Of a stretch of 64,000 nt of DNA, positions 1 to 8,533 are shown in pieces. Numbering within the stretch: position 1 is the first letter of the stretch; each line of letters opens with the position of its first letter. The stretch comes from Anaerobacillus alkaliphilus. Its GTDB lineage: Bacteria > Bacillota > Bacilli > Bacillales > Anaerobacillaceae. The DNA lies in the NCBI RefSeq assembly GCF_004116265.1, contig NZ_QOUX01000026.1, forward strand, positions 146,371 through 210,370. Reading direction: 5' to 3'. The notes beneath the pieces are model-generated. The model was not told the DNA's origin. It ran no database searches and saw only the letters and a list, made by a program, of their open reading frames with translations. A program made the translations under genes and the position numbers.

Positions 1-28
1 TCATTAAAACAGTTATTTTTGGTCCCAT
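1..28 (-). CDS. Partial glycosyltransferase-like gene (5' end only)
   Basis: Reading leftward from position 28, an ATG follows a GGAGGA ribosome binding site at about 32-37 and opens a frame beginning M-G-P-K-I-T-V-L-M before the window ends. A start of the form P-K-I-T-V-L-M is typical of family 2 glycosyltransferases (GT-A fold), which usually continue with S-V-Y-N. It lies 46 bases downstream of the epimerase and probably belongs to the same operon. Only nine codons are visible, so the family is an inference. Confidence 0.45.
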
Positions 29-74
29 TATTCCTCCATAGGTAGAAAGAATTCAATCCAATAGATTCGGAAGA

Positions 75-944
75 TTATAATTCAGTCTCCCTTATTGAAT
101 CGTTGAAATTTCTTATTGTATAGTTATCTTTATAGTTACTTAAACCTTGGTCATAAACTAGACTTCCAAATACTTTATTTACCATTCCAATTCTACGCCC
201 CATCGCATAAATGATAGGGTTAAAAAACTTTGTCAATCTAATTTTATTTCCATGAGCTTCAGCAATCATTTTAACCAATTCACTTGTCTTTACGTATTCA
301 GCATTTTGTGGGAAGAATAATCCGCTATCTTTGCTATCCACTAAAAGTCGTATAAATTCACAAAGATTATCTATATAAATCATGCTACGCTGATTTTCGA
401 TGTTGGGAAAAATCGGTAACTTTCTAGCTACCTTTGCAAGCTTAGGGTAGTTTCCTTTTGACTCCTTACCATAAATCATTGGTGGCCTTATAATTGCAAC
501 TTTAAATTTATCGCTTGCTAACTGCTTAATACCTTCCTCTGCCAGCAATTTACTATTACCATAAAAGTTTGCAGGTTTAGGCACTGTTTTTACATCAATA
601 ATTCTAGGTTTGTTAATTTGACTACTATCACCGTAAACAATAATACTGCTCAAAAAAATGAATTGCTTAACCCCTTCATCTTTCGCCTTTTGAGCAGTTT
701 CTATCGTCAAATCGCGATTTACCTTATAATATTGTTGCTCCATCTTAGGATCAGGATTTGAATCGACATGTGCTATCCCTACTGTATGGAGCACTACATC
801 ATACCCCTTGAATGAGCTTTCCTTCCACCTATCATCTCTCAAGCTAATTGAATCGAAAGAATACTTATCCGGATATTGGGATAACCACTTAATGAATGAA
901 GTACCTACATAACTATTAGCTCCTGTTACAAGTATTTTTTTCAT
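75..944 (-). CDS. NAD-dependent epimerase/dehydratase (extended SDR) for nucleotide sugars
   Basis: This 289-residue protein has the N-terminal Rossmann glycine motif G-A-N-S-Y-V-G (residues 8-14) and the catalytic pair Y128-x-x-x-K132 of extended short-chain dehydrogenases, so it should bind NAD(P) and oxidise, epimerise or reduce a sugar nucleotide. It is related to UDP-glucose 4-epimerase and WbpV-type proteins, but the substrate cannot be read from sequence. The start codon overlaps the stop of the upstream sugar-transferase gene (ATGA), so the two are translationally coupled. Its neighbours place it in surface-polysaccharide synthesis, probably making a precursor for the lipid-linked repeat unit. 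Confidence 0.85.
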   Translation of the reverse strand: MKKILVTGANSYVGTSFIKWLSQYPDKYSFDSISLRDDRWKESSFKGYDVVLHTVGIAHVDSNPDPKMEQQYYKVNRDLTIETAQKAKDEGVKQFIFLSSIIVYGDSSQINKPRIIDVKTVPKPANFYGNSKLLAEEGIKQLASDKFKVAIIRPPMIYGKESKGNYPKLAKVARKLPIFPNIENQRSMIYIDNLCEFIRLLVDSKDSGLFFPQNAEYVKTSELVKMIAEAHGNKIRLTKFFNPIIYAMGRRIGMVNKVFGSLVYDQGLSNYKDNYTIRNFNDSIRETEL

Positions 945-1600
945 TTTGAAACAGTCTCCTCTTTTGTAGCAGCTACCTCTTTAGATCCTGGATTAATACC
1001 AACTAAGCACTTGTTAACGTATCTATCTTCTCCTAATAAAACAACGCCAACAGTTCTAAATATTATCTTTATATCTAGCCACACACTAAAATTCTCAACA
1101 TAATAAACATCAAACTTGTATCTATCTTCTAAGGAAAGATAGATATTGCCGCTAACTTGCGCTAAGCCTGTCATACCCGGATGCATGTTAAGCCTTTTTG
1201 AAATTTCAGCATCGTAATCTGCAAGGGATGCAATTCTTTCAGGTCTTGGCCCAACTAGACTCATTTCACCCTTTAACACATTTAATACTTGAGGAATTTC
1301 ATCTATCTTCGTTCTTCTAAGTAGCTTTCCAATTGCAGTGACACGGTCATCGTCTTTCATTACTTCTTGACCCTTAACCATTTTTTCTGATCCCGGTTTC
1401 ATCGTACGAAATTTATAAACTTTAAAAATTCGTTGGTTTAATCCCGGTCGTTCTTGTAAGAAAAGTACAGGACCTTTAGAAGTGGCCTTTATTAACACAG
1501 CTACTATAAGCCAAAGAGGTAAAAATACTAAAAATACTATTAAGGAAACCACAATATCAATTAAGCGTTTAATATATCTCTCAAACTTTTTTCCTTCCAT
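941..1600 (-). CDS. Undecaprenyl-phosphate sugar phosphotransferase (bacterial sugar transferase family)
   Basis: The 219-residue protein has the short monotopic form of the bacterial sugar transferase family (PglC/WbaP catalytic domain). It opens with K-R-L-I-D-I and one hydrophobic membrane segment at about 15-37. It then shows the family signatures K-F-R-T-M, the D-E-I-P-Q-V-L-N block followed by S-L-V-G-P-R-P, and H-P-G-M-T-G-L-A-Q-V. Such enzymes transfer a phospho-sugar from a UDP-sugar to undecaprenyl phosphate, starting a glycan repeat unit at the cytoplasmic membrane. The gene shares one base with the upstream formyltransferase stop (TAATG) and overlaps the epimerase by four bases. 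The sugar may be the amino sugar handled by the two upstream genes (inference). Confidence 0.92.
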   Translation of the reverse strand: MEGKKFERYIKRLIDIVVSLIVFLVFLPLWLIVAVLIKATSKGPVLFLQERPGLNQRIFKVYKFRTMKPGSEKMVKGQEVMKDDDRVTAIGKLLRRTKIDEIPQVLNVLKGEMSLVGPRPERIASLADYDAEISKRLNMHPGMTGLAQVSGNIYLSLEDRYKFDVYYVENFSVWLDIKIIFRTVGVVLLGEDRYVNKCLVGINPGSKEVAATKEETVSK

Positions 1601-2424
1601 TACAATCCCTCAATCTCATATTCAATAGGAATTAAATACCCATCACTAAGTTTTATTCCATCATCGTTTTTATCTGTTTTTGCTGACCATATTCTAATTG
1701 TCTTATCCCCATCTTTATAAAAAGCTCCTGGATACGGATGTGTAACAGCTCTGACCAACTTATCAGTTTCATCAATAGTCATGCTACTTAAAATCTCACC
1801 ATCTTCTGGCTTTCTCCCCGGCCATTCAGTAGCATCCGCGTCATTTTGCTTTGTAAGTTTAATGATGTTATTTACGATATCATCCCAATACTTTGCAATA
1901 AGAGTAATGTGCATATCGTCCACTTTCTGATAAAGCTCAGTTGCTGTAGTGTTCTGATCTAGTTTAATAACCCCTTGACCGATAATATCACCGGTATCAA
2001 CACCTTGATCCAACTTAAACATAGTTACACCAGTTTCATCTAAACCTTTAATAATTGCCCATGGTATTGCCGCTCTTCCTCTACCAACTGGCAATAAAGT
2101 GGGATGCATACCGATGCAACCATGCGTAGGTGTTTCGAGTACATCTTTCCTAGCAATTTGCGACCAACCAATAATAAACAACCAATCAATCTGGTGTTCT
2201 TTTAAAGCAATAAGAACCTCTTGATCGTTGATATTATCTATCTTCAAGAGGGGCGCATTATGTTCAGTTGCGATTTCATCTAAATAAATTCTACCTGCCT
2301 TAAACTTAGCTTTCTCATCCTTTAATGTAATAAGTAAATCTAAGTTTCCACCAATTCGATATATTTCTTCAATGCAACTTAGGCCTAATTGTACGCAAGT
2401 TGCGAATGCTATTTTTTTCTTCAA
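1600..2424 (-). CDS. Formyltransferase-family protein, probable sugar N-formyltransferase
   Basis: This 274-residue protein has the fold signature of formyl-tetrahydrofolate-dependent formyltransferases: the H-P-T-L-L-P-x-G-R-G block (H107) and a G-V-D-T-G motif (D143) where the family places its catalytic His and Asp. The usual catalytic Asn two residues before the His is Gly here (I-G-M-H), so catalysis is less certain. It is shorter than methionyl-tRNA formyltransferase and does not look like the housekeeping Fmt. It lies 20 bases downstream of a PIG-L deacetylase and next to a sugar transferase. That suggests N-formylation of a freed amino sugar for the polysaccharide, but the substrate is inferred. 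Confidence 0.75.
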   Translation of the reverse strand: MKKKIAFATCVQLGLSCIEEIYRIGGNLDLLITLKDEKAKFKAGRIYLDEIATEHNAPLLKIDNINDQEVLIALKEHQIDWLFIIGWSQIARKDVLETPTHGCIGMHPTLLPVGRGRAAIPWAIIKGLDETGVTMFKLDQGVDTGDIIGQGVIKLDQNTTATELYQKVDDMHITLIAKYWDDIVNNIIKLTKQNDADATEWPGRKPEDGEILSSMTIDETDKLVRAVTHPYPGAFYKDGDKTIRIWSAKTDKNDDGIKLSDGYLIPIEYEIEGL

Positions 2425-2444
2425 CTTATCTCACCCTCTCTAAT

Positions 2445-3125
2445 CTAGAATCCACGTCTAAATACACTTTCAAAAGCCTCAGCATAAACCATCCCTGCTT
2501 GTCCACCACGGTAAGCAGCTAAGCCTTTGATTGCTTCATTACTTCTAGGATGAGGATAATCTCTCATTACTCCACGATACTGGGCTAGAGCCTCTATCTT
2601 TTTATCAACACTTTCTTCACCAACTTCTATAAATGTGTTTGGTGAAAACTGATTCATCGTTTTGTTTAGTCCCCATTCTGTAGATGATGGTACTTCCATG
2701 AAGAGTATTTCTTTTAATGGTTTTACATCACTTCTACGTTGGAATAACCTAGATGCTGCTTGGCAAGCAAGAGAAGTGTGTAGGTGATCGTTATTTAAAT
2801 CCGCTGGGTGATGGGTGAAAATTACATCCGCACCAGTCTCAATAATTGCATTTTCAATAAACTGTACAAGTTTTAAATGTGGGACCATGTTAAACTCAAT
2901 GTTTGGAAAGTCGCCCGTAATGACTCTATCAACACCTAAAATATTCATAGAACTATTTACATCTTCATTTAACTCTACCGTGCTCGGTCTGAAGTTTCTA
3001 GCATTAACATCACCTGAAAGGATGCAGACATTTACGGAATGCCCTTCTTGTGCTAACTTATACATAGTAGCACCCGCTCCTAAAACTTCATCATCTGGAT
3101 GTGCAATAACAACTAAATATGACAT
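2445..3125 (-). CDS. PIG-L/LmbE family de-N-acetylase
   Basis: The 226-residue protein starts with the PIG-L zinc motif A-H-P-D-D-E (residues 8-13) and has the second metal-binding block N-N-D-H-L-H at about 111-116, the full family layout. Family members are zinc-dependent deacetylases that remove acetate from N-acetylglucosamine-type groups. An RBS (GAGGT) precedes the ATG. It appears to be first in an operon with the formyltransferase, sugar transferase and epimerase. The likely task is to expose an amine on an N-acetyl sugar for re-acylation. No signal peptide is visible, so it is probably cytosolic. Confidence 0.88.
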   Translation of the reverse strand: MSYLVVIAHPDDEVLGAGATMYKLAQEGHSVNVCILSGDVNARNFRPSTVELNEDVNSSMNILGVDRVITGDFPNIEFNMVPHLKLVQFIENAIIETGADVIFTHHPADLNNDHLHTSLACQAASRLFQRRSDVKPLKEILFMEVPSSTEWGLNKTMNQFSPNTFIEVGEESVDKKIEALAQYRGVMRDYPHPRSNEAIKGLAAYRGGQAGMVYAEAFESVFRRGF

Positions 3126-3542
3126 ATCAATTACCTCGCTTATGTTTTTAATCTATGCTTTAATAATTTCTTTAGTAACTTAGTACTTAATTAAAACTCA
3201 TTCCAACCAACTACTAACCTACTAAACCTCATCTATTATCAATAGCCACCTCGTAATATCTATTCAATCAGTAACATTCAATCATGAAGTTGTTTCACTT
3301 TGGTGCTAATTTCAACCGTGTTTCTTCCTATTTAAATACCACTCAATCGAACCTTAAAAACTACTAAGAACTCTCAAAACCCTTATTCGCCAAGGCTTCC
3401 AGCACCTTATCTGATCACGATAGTCAGTTCCCTTTAACAATTAAAATAGATCTTTCCAAAATTAAAAGCTCGAAGAGCAAAATCAGGAAACAAGCCGGCA
3501 AGCAATATTTTTATTACTAAGCTAACCGGCTAGCCCTCAAAA
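3126..3542. other. Intergenic region between galU and the PIG-L operon
   Basis: This 417-base stretch has no supported gene. Next to galU (3498-3538) an imperfect stem pairs AGCCGG with CCGGCT, without a T-run. A second small hairpin at 3468-3478 is followed on the minus strand by TTTTAATTTT and could terminate galU transcription. The remainder should contain the promoter of the PIG-L operon, but no convincing -35/-10 pair was identified. Confidence 0.5.
3456..3478 (-). terminator. Possible weak terminator downstream of galU
   Basis: On the minus strand GCTC-TTC-GAGC forms a four-base-pair hairpin followed by TTTTAATTTT. The stem is short, so efficiency is doubtful. The same small palindrome recurs at 4499-4511, 11936-11948 and, as a variant, 10334-10346. 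Confidence 0.4.
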
Positions 3543-4430
3543 CTATTTAACAGTAAACTTACTATTTTCAAGCATCTCTTCCAAAAACGGAATTAACTCA
3601 TCCCTCAACTCAGGATTACTCAGAGCGAATTCAATTGTCGTCTTAACAAACCCAATCTTCTCTCCAACATCATATCGCTTACCCTCAAAGTCATATGCAA
3701 ACACACGCTGAATTTCATTCAATCTCTGAATAGCATCAGTTAACTGGATCTCACCGCCAGCACCTAATTCTTGCTGCTCTAAAAACATAAAAATTTCTGG
3801 AGTTAAAATATAACGTCCCATAATCGCTAAATTCGATGGTGCAGTACCCTGAGCAGGTTTTTCAACAAATTGATTTACACTATAACGTCTTCCGATTTGA
3901 GCTAGCGGATCAACAATTCCATATCGATGCGTTTCATTTTCTGGTACCGTTTGAACACCAATAACTGACGCTCTCGTTTCCTCATATTGTTCAATTAACT
4001 GCTGTAACCCCGGCTTTTCAGCTTGTACAATATCGTCACCAAGCAATACAGCAAACGGCTCGTCACCAATAAACTTACGTGCGCACCAAACCGCATGCCC
4101 TAAACCTTTCGCTTCCTTTTGACGAATATAATGAATATCAACCATGTTCGAAGATTTTCTTACTTCACGAAGAAGTTCTACCTTACCCTTCTCCATTAAG
4201 TTTTGCTCTAATTCAAATGCCATATCAAAATGGTCTTCAATTGCACGTTTCCCCTTACCGGTTACAATAATAATATCCTCAATACCTGAAGCCATTGCCT
4301 CTTCAACAATGTATTGAATTGTCGGTTTATCAACAATTGGCAACATCTCCTTTGGCATCGCCTTAGTTGCTGGCAAGAATCTTGTCCCTAGACCTGCAGC
4401 AGGAATAATTGCCTTTCGTACCTTCTTCAT
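3543..4430 (-). CDS. galU: UTP-glucose-1-phosphate uridylyltransferase
   Basis: This 295-residue protein is a full-length GalU/GtaB. It has the nucleotidyl-transferase motif [10 protein letters not shown] near residue 12, the K-x-M-P-K-E-M-L block, and the conserved L-L-G-D-D and V-E-K-P segments. It makes UDP-glucose from UTP and glucose-1-phosphate for exopolysaccharide, teichoic acid glucosylation and glycolipids. Bacillus names for orthologues are gtaB and yngB; these cannot be separated here. The start is supported by GAGAGG upstream. It sits between the EpsC-type dehydratase and the sugar cassette, with a terminator on the EpsC side, so it may be a separate unit. Confidence 0.95.
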   Translation of the reverse strand: MKKVRKAIIPAAGLGTRFLPATKAMPKEMLPIVDKPTIQYIVEEAMASGIEDIIIVTGKGKRAIEDHFDMAFELEQNLMEKGKVELLREVRKSSNMVDIHYIRQKEAKGLGHAVWCARKFIGDEPFAVLLGDDIVQAEKPGLQQLIEQYEETRASVIGVQTVPENETHRYGIVDPLAQIGRRYSVNQFVEKPAQGTAPSNLAIMGRYILTPEIFMFLEQQELGAGGEIQLTDAIQRLNEIQRVFAYDFEGKRYDVGEKIGFVKTTIEFALSNPELRDELIPFLEEMLENSKFTVK

Positions 4431-4491
4431 CTTACACGTCCTCTCTTAATTACTATTAGCTTAGTAATACTTTGTTGTTATATCAACTACT

Positions 4492-4511
4492 AAAAAAAAG
4501 CTCGAAGAGCT
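4492..4511 (-). terminator. Intrinsic terminator between the EpsC-type gene and galU
   Basis: Read on the minus strand, AGCTC-TTC-GAGCT is a five-base-pair hairpin followed by eight T residues, just after the stop of the 603-residue dehydratase gene. Confidence 0.7.
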
Positions 4512-4532
4512 AAATCTAACCCTAACCCCAAC

Positions 4533-6344
4533 CTACCCAACTATCTGCAACTTCTTATTCCTAAAATTCGCAATATCCAAAAGTTGCTTTCTCAATTCCT
4601 CTTTGGATAAGTTATCAAGGTCCCGTACTACATCATGACACACATTAATATCCACCAACGGCGTCTTCCCAATGTAGATCTTCGGATAAATCTGCTCAGG
4701 ATGTACCTCATCCGCTCCTAGCAATTCCTCAAACATCTTCTCACCTGGTCTCATCCCAGTAAACACAATCGGGATTTCTTCCTCTGTGTATCCCGACAAC
4801 CTAATCAAGTTCCTCGCCAGATCTACAATTTTCACCGGCTCACCCATATCGAGGACAAATACCTCTCCACCACGAGCTAAAGCACCTGCTTGAAGTACTA
4901 GCCTTGAAGCTTCCGGGATCGTCATAAAATACCTCACCATATCAGAATGCGTCACTGTCACCGGGCCACCTTCTTGAATTTGCTTCTTAAACAGAGGTAT
5001 TACACTCCCGCGACTCCCTAACACATTTCCAAATCTCACTGCTACAAACTTCGTATCACTAACAATGTCCATATGCTGAACAATCATCTCTGCGATTCGT
5101 TTTGTTGCCCCCATCACGTTCGTTGGATTAACCGCTTTATCAGTTGATACCATTACAAACGTTCCAACACTAGCTGAACTCGCTGCTTCTGCAACATTCC
5201 TCGTACCAACCACATTATTCTTAACAGCCTCTTCTGGGTTTCTCTCCATCAACGGTACATGCTTATGTGCTGCTGCGTGGTAAACAACATGAGGCTTGTA
5301 CTTCTCCATAATTACAAATATCTTCTCCCGATCCTGCACGTCAGCTATCTCCGTCTCAACCTGAATGTTCGGATAGCGCTTCTTTAACTCAAGCTCAATC
5401 GAGTAAATACTATTCTCACCATGCCCTAACAAAACAATCGTCTCAGGACCAAAAGAACACACCTGGCGGCAAACCTCCGAACCAATCGATCCGCCAGCAC
5501 CCGTCACCAAGATCGTCTTACCTGTTAACTTTTGACCGATCTTCTCGGTATCTAACTCAACAGGCTCTCTACCTAATAAGTCTTCAACCTCAACATCACG
5601 GAACGAATTAACAGATACCTTCCCTACCATTAAATCTTCTAACTTAGGAATAATCTGTGTTCTCGCTTTTGTCTTTGAACACTCCATAAAAATATCGTTT
5701 AATTCTTTTTTACTTAAAGAAGGGATCGCAATAATAATATGATTAATCCGATTTTGCTTTACAACCTGTTCAATTGAAGCACTTGTACCAAGTACCGGAA
5801 TACCTAATATCTCTAACCCTTGTTTACGCTGATCATCATCAATAAATGCCACTGGAGTAAGCTCAGCATCAGGGTTTTGCAATAGTTGCCTTGCTACCAT
5901 TGTCCCACCAGAACCAGCACCAATGATCAATGTAGGGATTTGATCTTCTCTACGTTTAATATACGTATCACGATATAATCTCCATGAAAATCTCGATCCA
6001 CCAATGAGTAGGATATGAAGCATCCATGTAATCATCAGTGTTCTGAAAAAAATACTCTGATTAAAAACTAGCTGTAGCACAGCCGTTATCAAGATTGAAA
6101 ATGTCACAACTTTAAAAATAGCTGCTAACTCTCCCATACTCGCATACTGCCAAACACGATTATAAATCTTATACCGATTTGCAAAAAAATGATGCGATAC
6201 TAACAGTGTAATCGAACTTACAATAAGGACTGTTGTTAATAGGCTACCAGTAGGAGCTAAGATTAAATACCCAAGAAAGATTGAAAACATGACAATGAAT
6301 GAGTCCAATAAAGCTAAATAAAACACCCTACTTTTCAATGACAA
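4533..6344 (-). CDS. epsC: Membrane-bound nucleotide-sugar 4,6-dehydratase, EpsC/CapD/PglF type
   Basis: The 603-residue protein has about four N-terminal membrane segments (residues 8-115), a first nucleotide-binding motif G-A-G-S-G-G-T (142-148), and a second T-G-A-G-G-S-I-G-S-E (281-290) that opens the catalytic SDR domain. The active-site stretch is S-T-D-K-A (400-404) followed by M411-x-x-x-K415. Met replaces the usual Tyr, as in PglF-type membrane dehydratases. The family converts UDP-GlcNAc to a 4-keto-6-deoxy sugar, an early step to bacillosamine-type sugars. The start is a TTG six bases after GGAGGTG. It lies downstream of the kinase/phosphatase genes, as epsC lies downstream of epsAB in Bacillus. 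Confidence 0.9.
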   Translation of the reverse strand: MSLKSRVFYLALLDSFIVMFSIFLGYLILAPTGSLLTTVLIVSSITLLVSHHFFANRYKIYNRVWQYASMGELAAIFKVVTFSILITAVLQLVFNQSIFFRTLMITWMLHILLIGGSRFSWRLYRDTYIKRREDQIPTLIIGAGSGGTMVARQLLQNPDAELTPVAFIDDDQRKQGLEILGIPVLGTSASIEQVVKQNRINHIIIAIPSLSKKELNDIFMECSKTKARTQIIPKLEDLMVGKVSVNSFRDVEVEDLLGREPVELDTEKIGQKLTGKTILVTGAGGSIGSEVCRQVCSFGPETIVLLGHGENSIYSIELELKKRYPNIQVETEIADVQDREKIFVIMEKYKPHVVYHAAAHKHVPLMERNPEEAVKNNVVGTRNVAEAASSASVGTFVMVSTDKAVNPTNVMGATKRIAEMIVQHMDIVSDTKFVAVRFGNVLGSRGSVIPLFKKQIQEGGPVTVTHSDMVRYFMTIPEASRLVLQAGALARGGEVFVLDMGEPVKIVDLARNLIRLSGYTEEEIPIVFTGMRPGEKMFEELLGADEVHPEQIYPKIYIGKTPLVDINVCHDVVRDLDNLSKEELRKQLLDIANFRNKKLQIVG

Positions 6345-6500
6345 AACCTACACCTCCGTTATTTATATACAAATAAAAATTTAAGCAAACAAGCTACTTG
6401 TAACTTAACTTGCTTAAACCTTCATTTGTATGATTTACCCAGACACTCGTACAGAACTTAAACTTATAGTCAATCCACCTTTTACCGAGTTAAATAATTA

Positions 6501-6616
6501 AAGTAAAAGTACGAGGCATCAAACCTCCCCTCACATTACACCGACGACGACAAAACGTCTAAGGCTTTTACACCCACAGCATAACCGAGTACCTCCATTG
6601 ATAACGGTAAGGAGAC
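6501..6616 (-). ncRNA. Candidate EAR (epsC-motif) processive antitermination RNA
   Basis: The transcribed minus strand folds into several clear helices: CCGUU-AUC-AAUGG near the 5' end with an extending purine-rich flank, GACG-CGUC in the middle, and GAGG-CCUC near the 3' end. ACUUUUAC can also pair with GUAAAAGGU further downstream. The location, after the kinase/Wzz/phosphatase genes and before the epsC-type gene, is where Bacillales carry the EAR element that lets polymerase read through terminators in exopolysaccharide operons. Identification rests on position and foldability; a covariance-model search was not possible. Confidence 0.5.
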
Positions 6617-6630
6617 ATCACCTAAAACGA

Positions 6631-6771
6631 TTAAGTTTTACTCAATAATTGTTTCCTTCGTTCAATTGCTTCTATTACTAAACGTTTGATTGTATCTAAC
6701 TGATCATCAGTTGCATCCTGCTTGATATATCGGATAGTCTTTACGATTGACTTTGATACTTTATGATCCAT
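6631..6771 (-). CDS. Small hypothetical protein, 46 residues
   Basis: A short ORF starts at ATG 6771 behind an excellent ribosome binding site (AAGGTGAT, seven bases upstream) and ends with TAA at 6631. The protein begins M-D-H-K-V-S-K-S-I-V-K-T-I-R and ends R-R-K-Q-L-L-S-K-T. It is rich in Lys, Arg, Asp and Ile, has no membrane segment, and looks like two amphipathic helices around a T-D-D-Q-L-D turn. The size resembles small helical regulators such as SinI/SlrA, but no specific motif links them. It lies in the eps-type operon, between the phosphatase gene and the candidate EAR RNA. Function unknown. Confidence 0.65.
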   Translation of the reverse strand: MDHKVSKSIVKTIRYIKQDATDDQLDTIKRLVIEAIERRKQLLSKT

Positions 6772-6791
6772 AGTTATCACCTTATTAATGT

Positions 6792-6947
6792 AATGTAGAA
6801 TGCAAAATGTAGAATGTAGAATGGCGCAAGATTATTCAAAAGATGTCTTTCATCTGTATGGCATCGAAGATGCAATAAATCTCCTCCGAACCAACCCTCA
6901 CCATTCATAATTCATAATTCTTAATTCTAAACTTTACATTCTACATT
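6792..6947. repeat. 156-bp element with 11-bp terminal inverted repeats and heptamer tracts
   Basis: The left end AATGTAGAATG (6792-6802) is an exact inverted copy of the right end CATTCTACATT (6937-6947). Inside are further TGTAGAATG copies at the left and a seven-base tandem (ATTCATA type) at 6903-6923. The middle is unique. Related elements occur at 48959-49055 and 54211-54394. Confidence 0.75.
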
Positions 6948-6951
6948 GCTC

Positions 6952-7719
6952 TTAAAAAATCCCCAAAAACTTCTTCCTCTTAATCTTCTCCGGTTGATTC
7001 ACCGATACAAAACTTCCTTTTACTAACAATTCTGTATTTTCTTGGAAGAGATAACGATAAGAAACACCATATTGCTTATCAATCAGTTCGTAAGCTTCTC
7101 TTAGATGAAAGGATCGACTAGTTGTGTTATGAGCATCTGAAGCAATAAAGTGCGTCAAATTGTGTTCAATTAGATCATTTGTGAATTTCTTAATTTTCTT
7201 TCCAAATCTTCCTGTCACACTTGACGCTGTAACCTGCGTTAATGCTCCACTTTCCACAAGCTTGTATAATAGATCAGGTGTTTCGATGATTTCACTGTTA
7301 CGTTCTGGATGAACGATTATTGGCGTTAACCCTTGTAATTGAATATCGTATAGAAGTTTGTTCGTATATCTAGGAACATGATCAGATGGCAGCTCAACAA
7401 ACAAGTATTTGTTTGTGTTATTTAACGTAAGAATTTCTGCCTTCTCTAAGTTCTTAACCATTTCTCCGTGTATCCGTGTTTCTTGCCCCGGTAAAATGGT
7501 TAGAGGGATCTTGGCATCTAGCAATACTTCATTAAGCATGTCTACTTCAGTGAAGATCTTTTCTCTCGAATTTTCATAACTACCATTAAAATGATGGGGA
7601 GTGGCAATAATCGTTGTAATTCCTTCTTCCACAGCTAGCTTGGCCATCGCTAACGATTGTTCAATCGTTTTCGGACCATCATCAACCCCTGCAAGTATGT
7701 GACAATGGATATCAATCAT
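6952..7719 (-). CDS. PHP-type protein-tyrosine phosphatase (YwqE/CpsB/CapC family)
   Basis: The 255-residue protein starts with the metal-binding PHP motif D-I-H-C-H (residues 3-7), then G-V-D-D-G-P and A-T-P-H-H at about 41-45. A later H-P-E-R block and an A-S-D-A-H-N motif near residue 195 complete the set of metal ligands. Such manganese-dependent phosphatases dephosphorylate the tyrosine cluster of the partner BY-kinase, encoded just upstream, and so set the kinase phosphorylation cycle in capsule/EPS synthesis. RBS AGGGGGT precedes the ATG. The operon order Wzz-like, kinase, phosphatase is that of cps/eps loci. Confidence 0.92.
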   Translation of the reverse strand: MIDIHCHILAGVDDGPKTIEQSLAMAKLAVEEGITTIIATPHHFNGSYENSREKIFTEVDMLNEVLLDAKIPLTILPGQETRIHGEMVKNLEKAEILTLNNTNKYLFVELPSDHVPRYTNKLLYDIQLQGLTPIIVHPERNSEIIETPDLLYKLVESGALTQVTASSVTGRFGKKIKKFTNDLIEHNLTHFIASDAHNTTSRSFHLREAYELIDKQYGVSYRYLFQENTELLVKGSFVSVNQPEKIKRKKFLGIF

Positions 7720-7825
7720 ATTACCTACCCCCTTTACAAAAAATGACTCATTTTACTATTGTTTTACAGAATTCGCACGCCTAATTATAACAACTTTCGT
7801 ACTAAATAATGATAGGTAATTATTC

Positions 7826-8533
7826 CTATTTCTTTCCGTAGTAGTAATAATAATCACTTTGTTTTGTTTCTTTACGGTTTAGAACGACACCTAATAACTT
7901 CGCTTTTGCACTCACCAATAGTTCTTTTGCCTTAACCGCACCTTCTTTTTCAGTCTTGCCACTTGCCACTACAAGAACCGCTCCATCAGCTTTATTCGCA
8001 AGAACCTGTGCATCAGTTACAGCCATTACTGGCGGTGTATCAAAGACGACTGTATCAAAATGTTGCAGTGCTTCTTGAATTAATTCGTCCATACTAGCAG
8101 ACGCTAATAACTCGGCTGGATTTGGTGGAATTGGCCCACTTGTTAACAGTGATAAATTAGCTACATCTGTTTCAAGTACAACTGCTTTAAGCTCACTTTG
8201 CTTTGTTAACACATTCGTAAGACCAAATGTATTTACTTGCCCAAATGTATAATGAGCCGTCGGTTTGCGTAAATCGGCATCGACTAGTAATACATTCTTT
8301 CCTTGCTGTGCTAACACTACTGCTAGATTCGCAGCAGTTGTTGATTTCCCTTCACCAGGTCCAGTAGATGTAATGACAATCGTACGTACTTCTTGATCTA
8401 ATGATGAGAATTGAATATTCGTACGGATTGTACGATATTGCTCAGCAATTGGTGACTTTGGTCGAAGGTGAGTGATCAAACTTCTTCGTTTCGGATCCAA
8501 TGAATTCTTATCTTTACGCGCCAATTTTGCCAC
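7826..8533 (-). CDS. BY-kinase, CpsD/CapB/YwqD-type tyrosine kinase
   Basis: The 235-residue cytosolic kinase has a Walker A motif S-T-G-P-G-E-G-K-S-T (56-65), Walker A' L-L-V-D-A-D-L-R-K-P, and Walker B V-V-F-D-T-P-P. Its C-terminus carries a run of five tyrosines (Y228-Y232), the usual autophosphorylation cluster. It needs a membrane activator, supplied by the adjoining Wzz-like protein in the split Gram-positive arrangement. The gene overlaps the upstream wzz-like gene by 20 bases. The start is uncertain: GTG at 8533 lies very close to its RBS, and TTG at 8524 is an alternative with better spacing. Confidence 0.94.
   Translation of the reverse strand: MAKLARKDKNSLDPKRRSLITHLRPKSPIAEQYRTIRTNIQFSSLDQEVRTIVITSTGPGEGKSTTAANLAVVLAQQGKNVLLVDADLRKPTAHYTFGQVNTFGLTNVLTKQSELKAVVLETDVANLSLLTSGPIPPNPAELLASASMDELIQEALQHFDTVVFDTPPVMAVTDAQVLANKADGAVLVVASGKTEKEGAVKAKELLVSAKAKLLGVVLNRKETKQSDYYYYYGKK

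Noticed and set aside
2815..3183. A 122-codon plus-strand ORF opposite the PIG-L gene.
   Set aside because: The minus-strand frame has complete PIG-L motifs and an RBS; the plus frame has none.
3366..3432. A stretch whose minus-strand translation contains G-T-D-Y-R-D-Q-I-R-C-W-K-P-W and which has short inverted pieces, suggesting a mobile-element remnant or recombinase site.
   Set aside because: No start codon, RBS or recognisable domain; too short to assign.
6541..6603. A 20-codon ORF on the minus strand inside the candidate EAR RNA, starting M-E-V-L-G-Y-A-V-G.
   Set aside because: It has no ribosome binding site and lies in strongly paired RNA; the structure explains the sequence better than coding.
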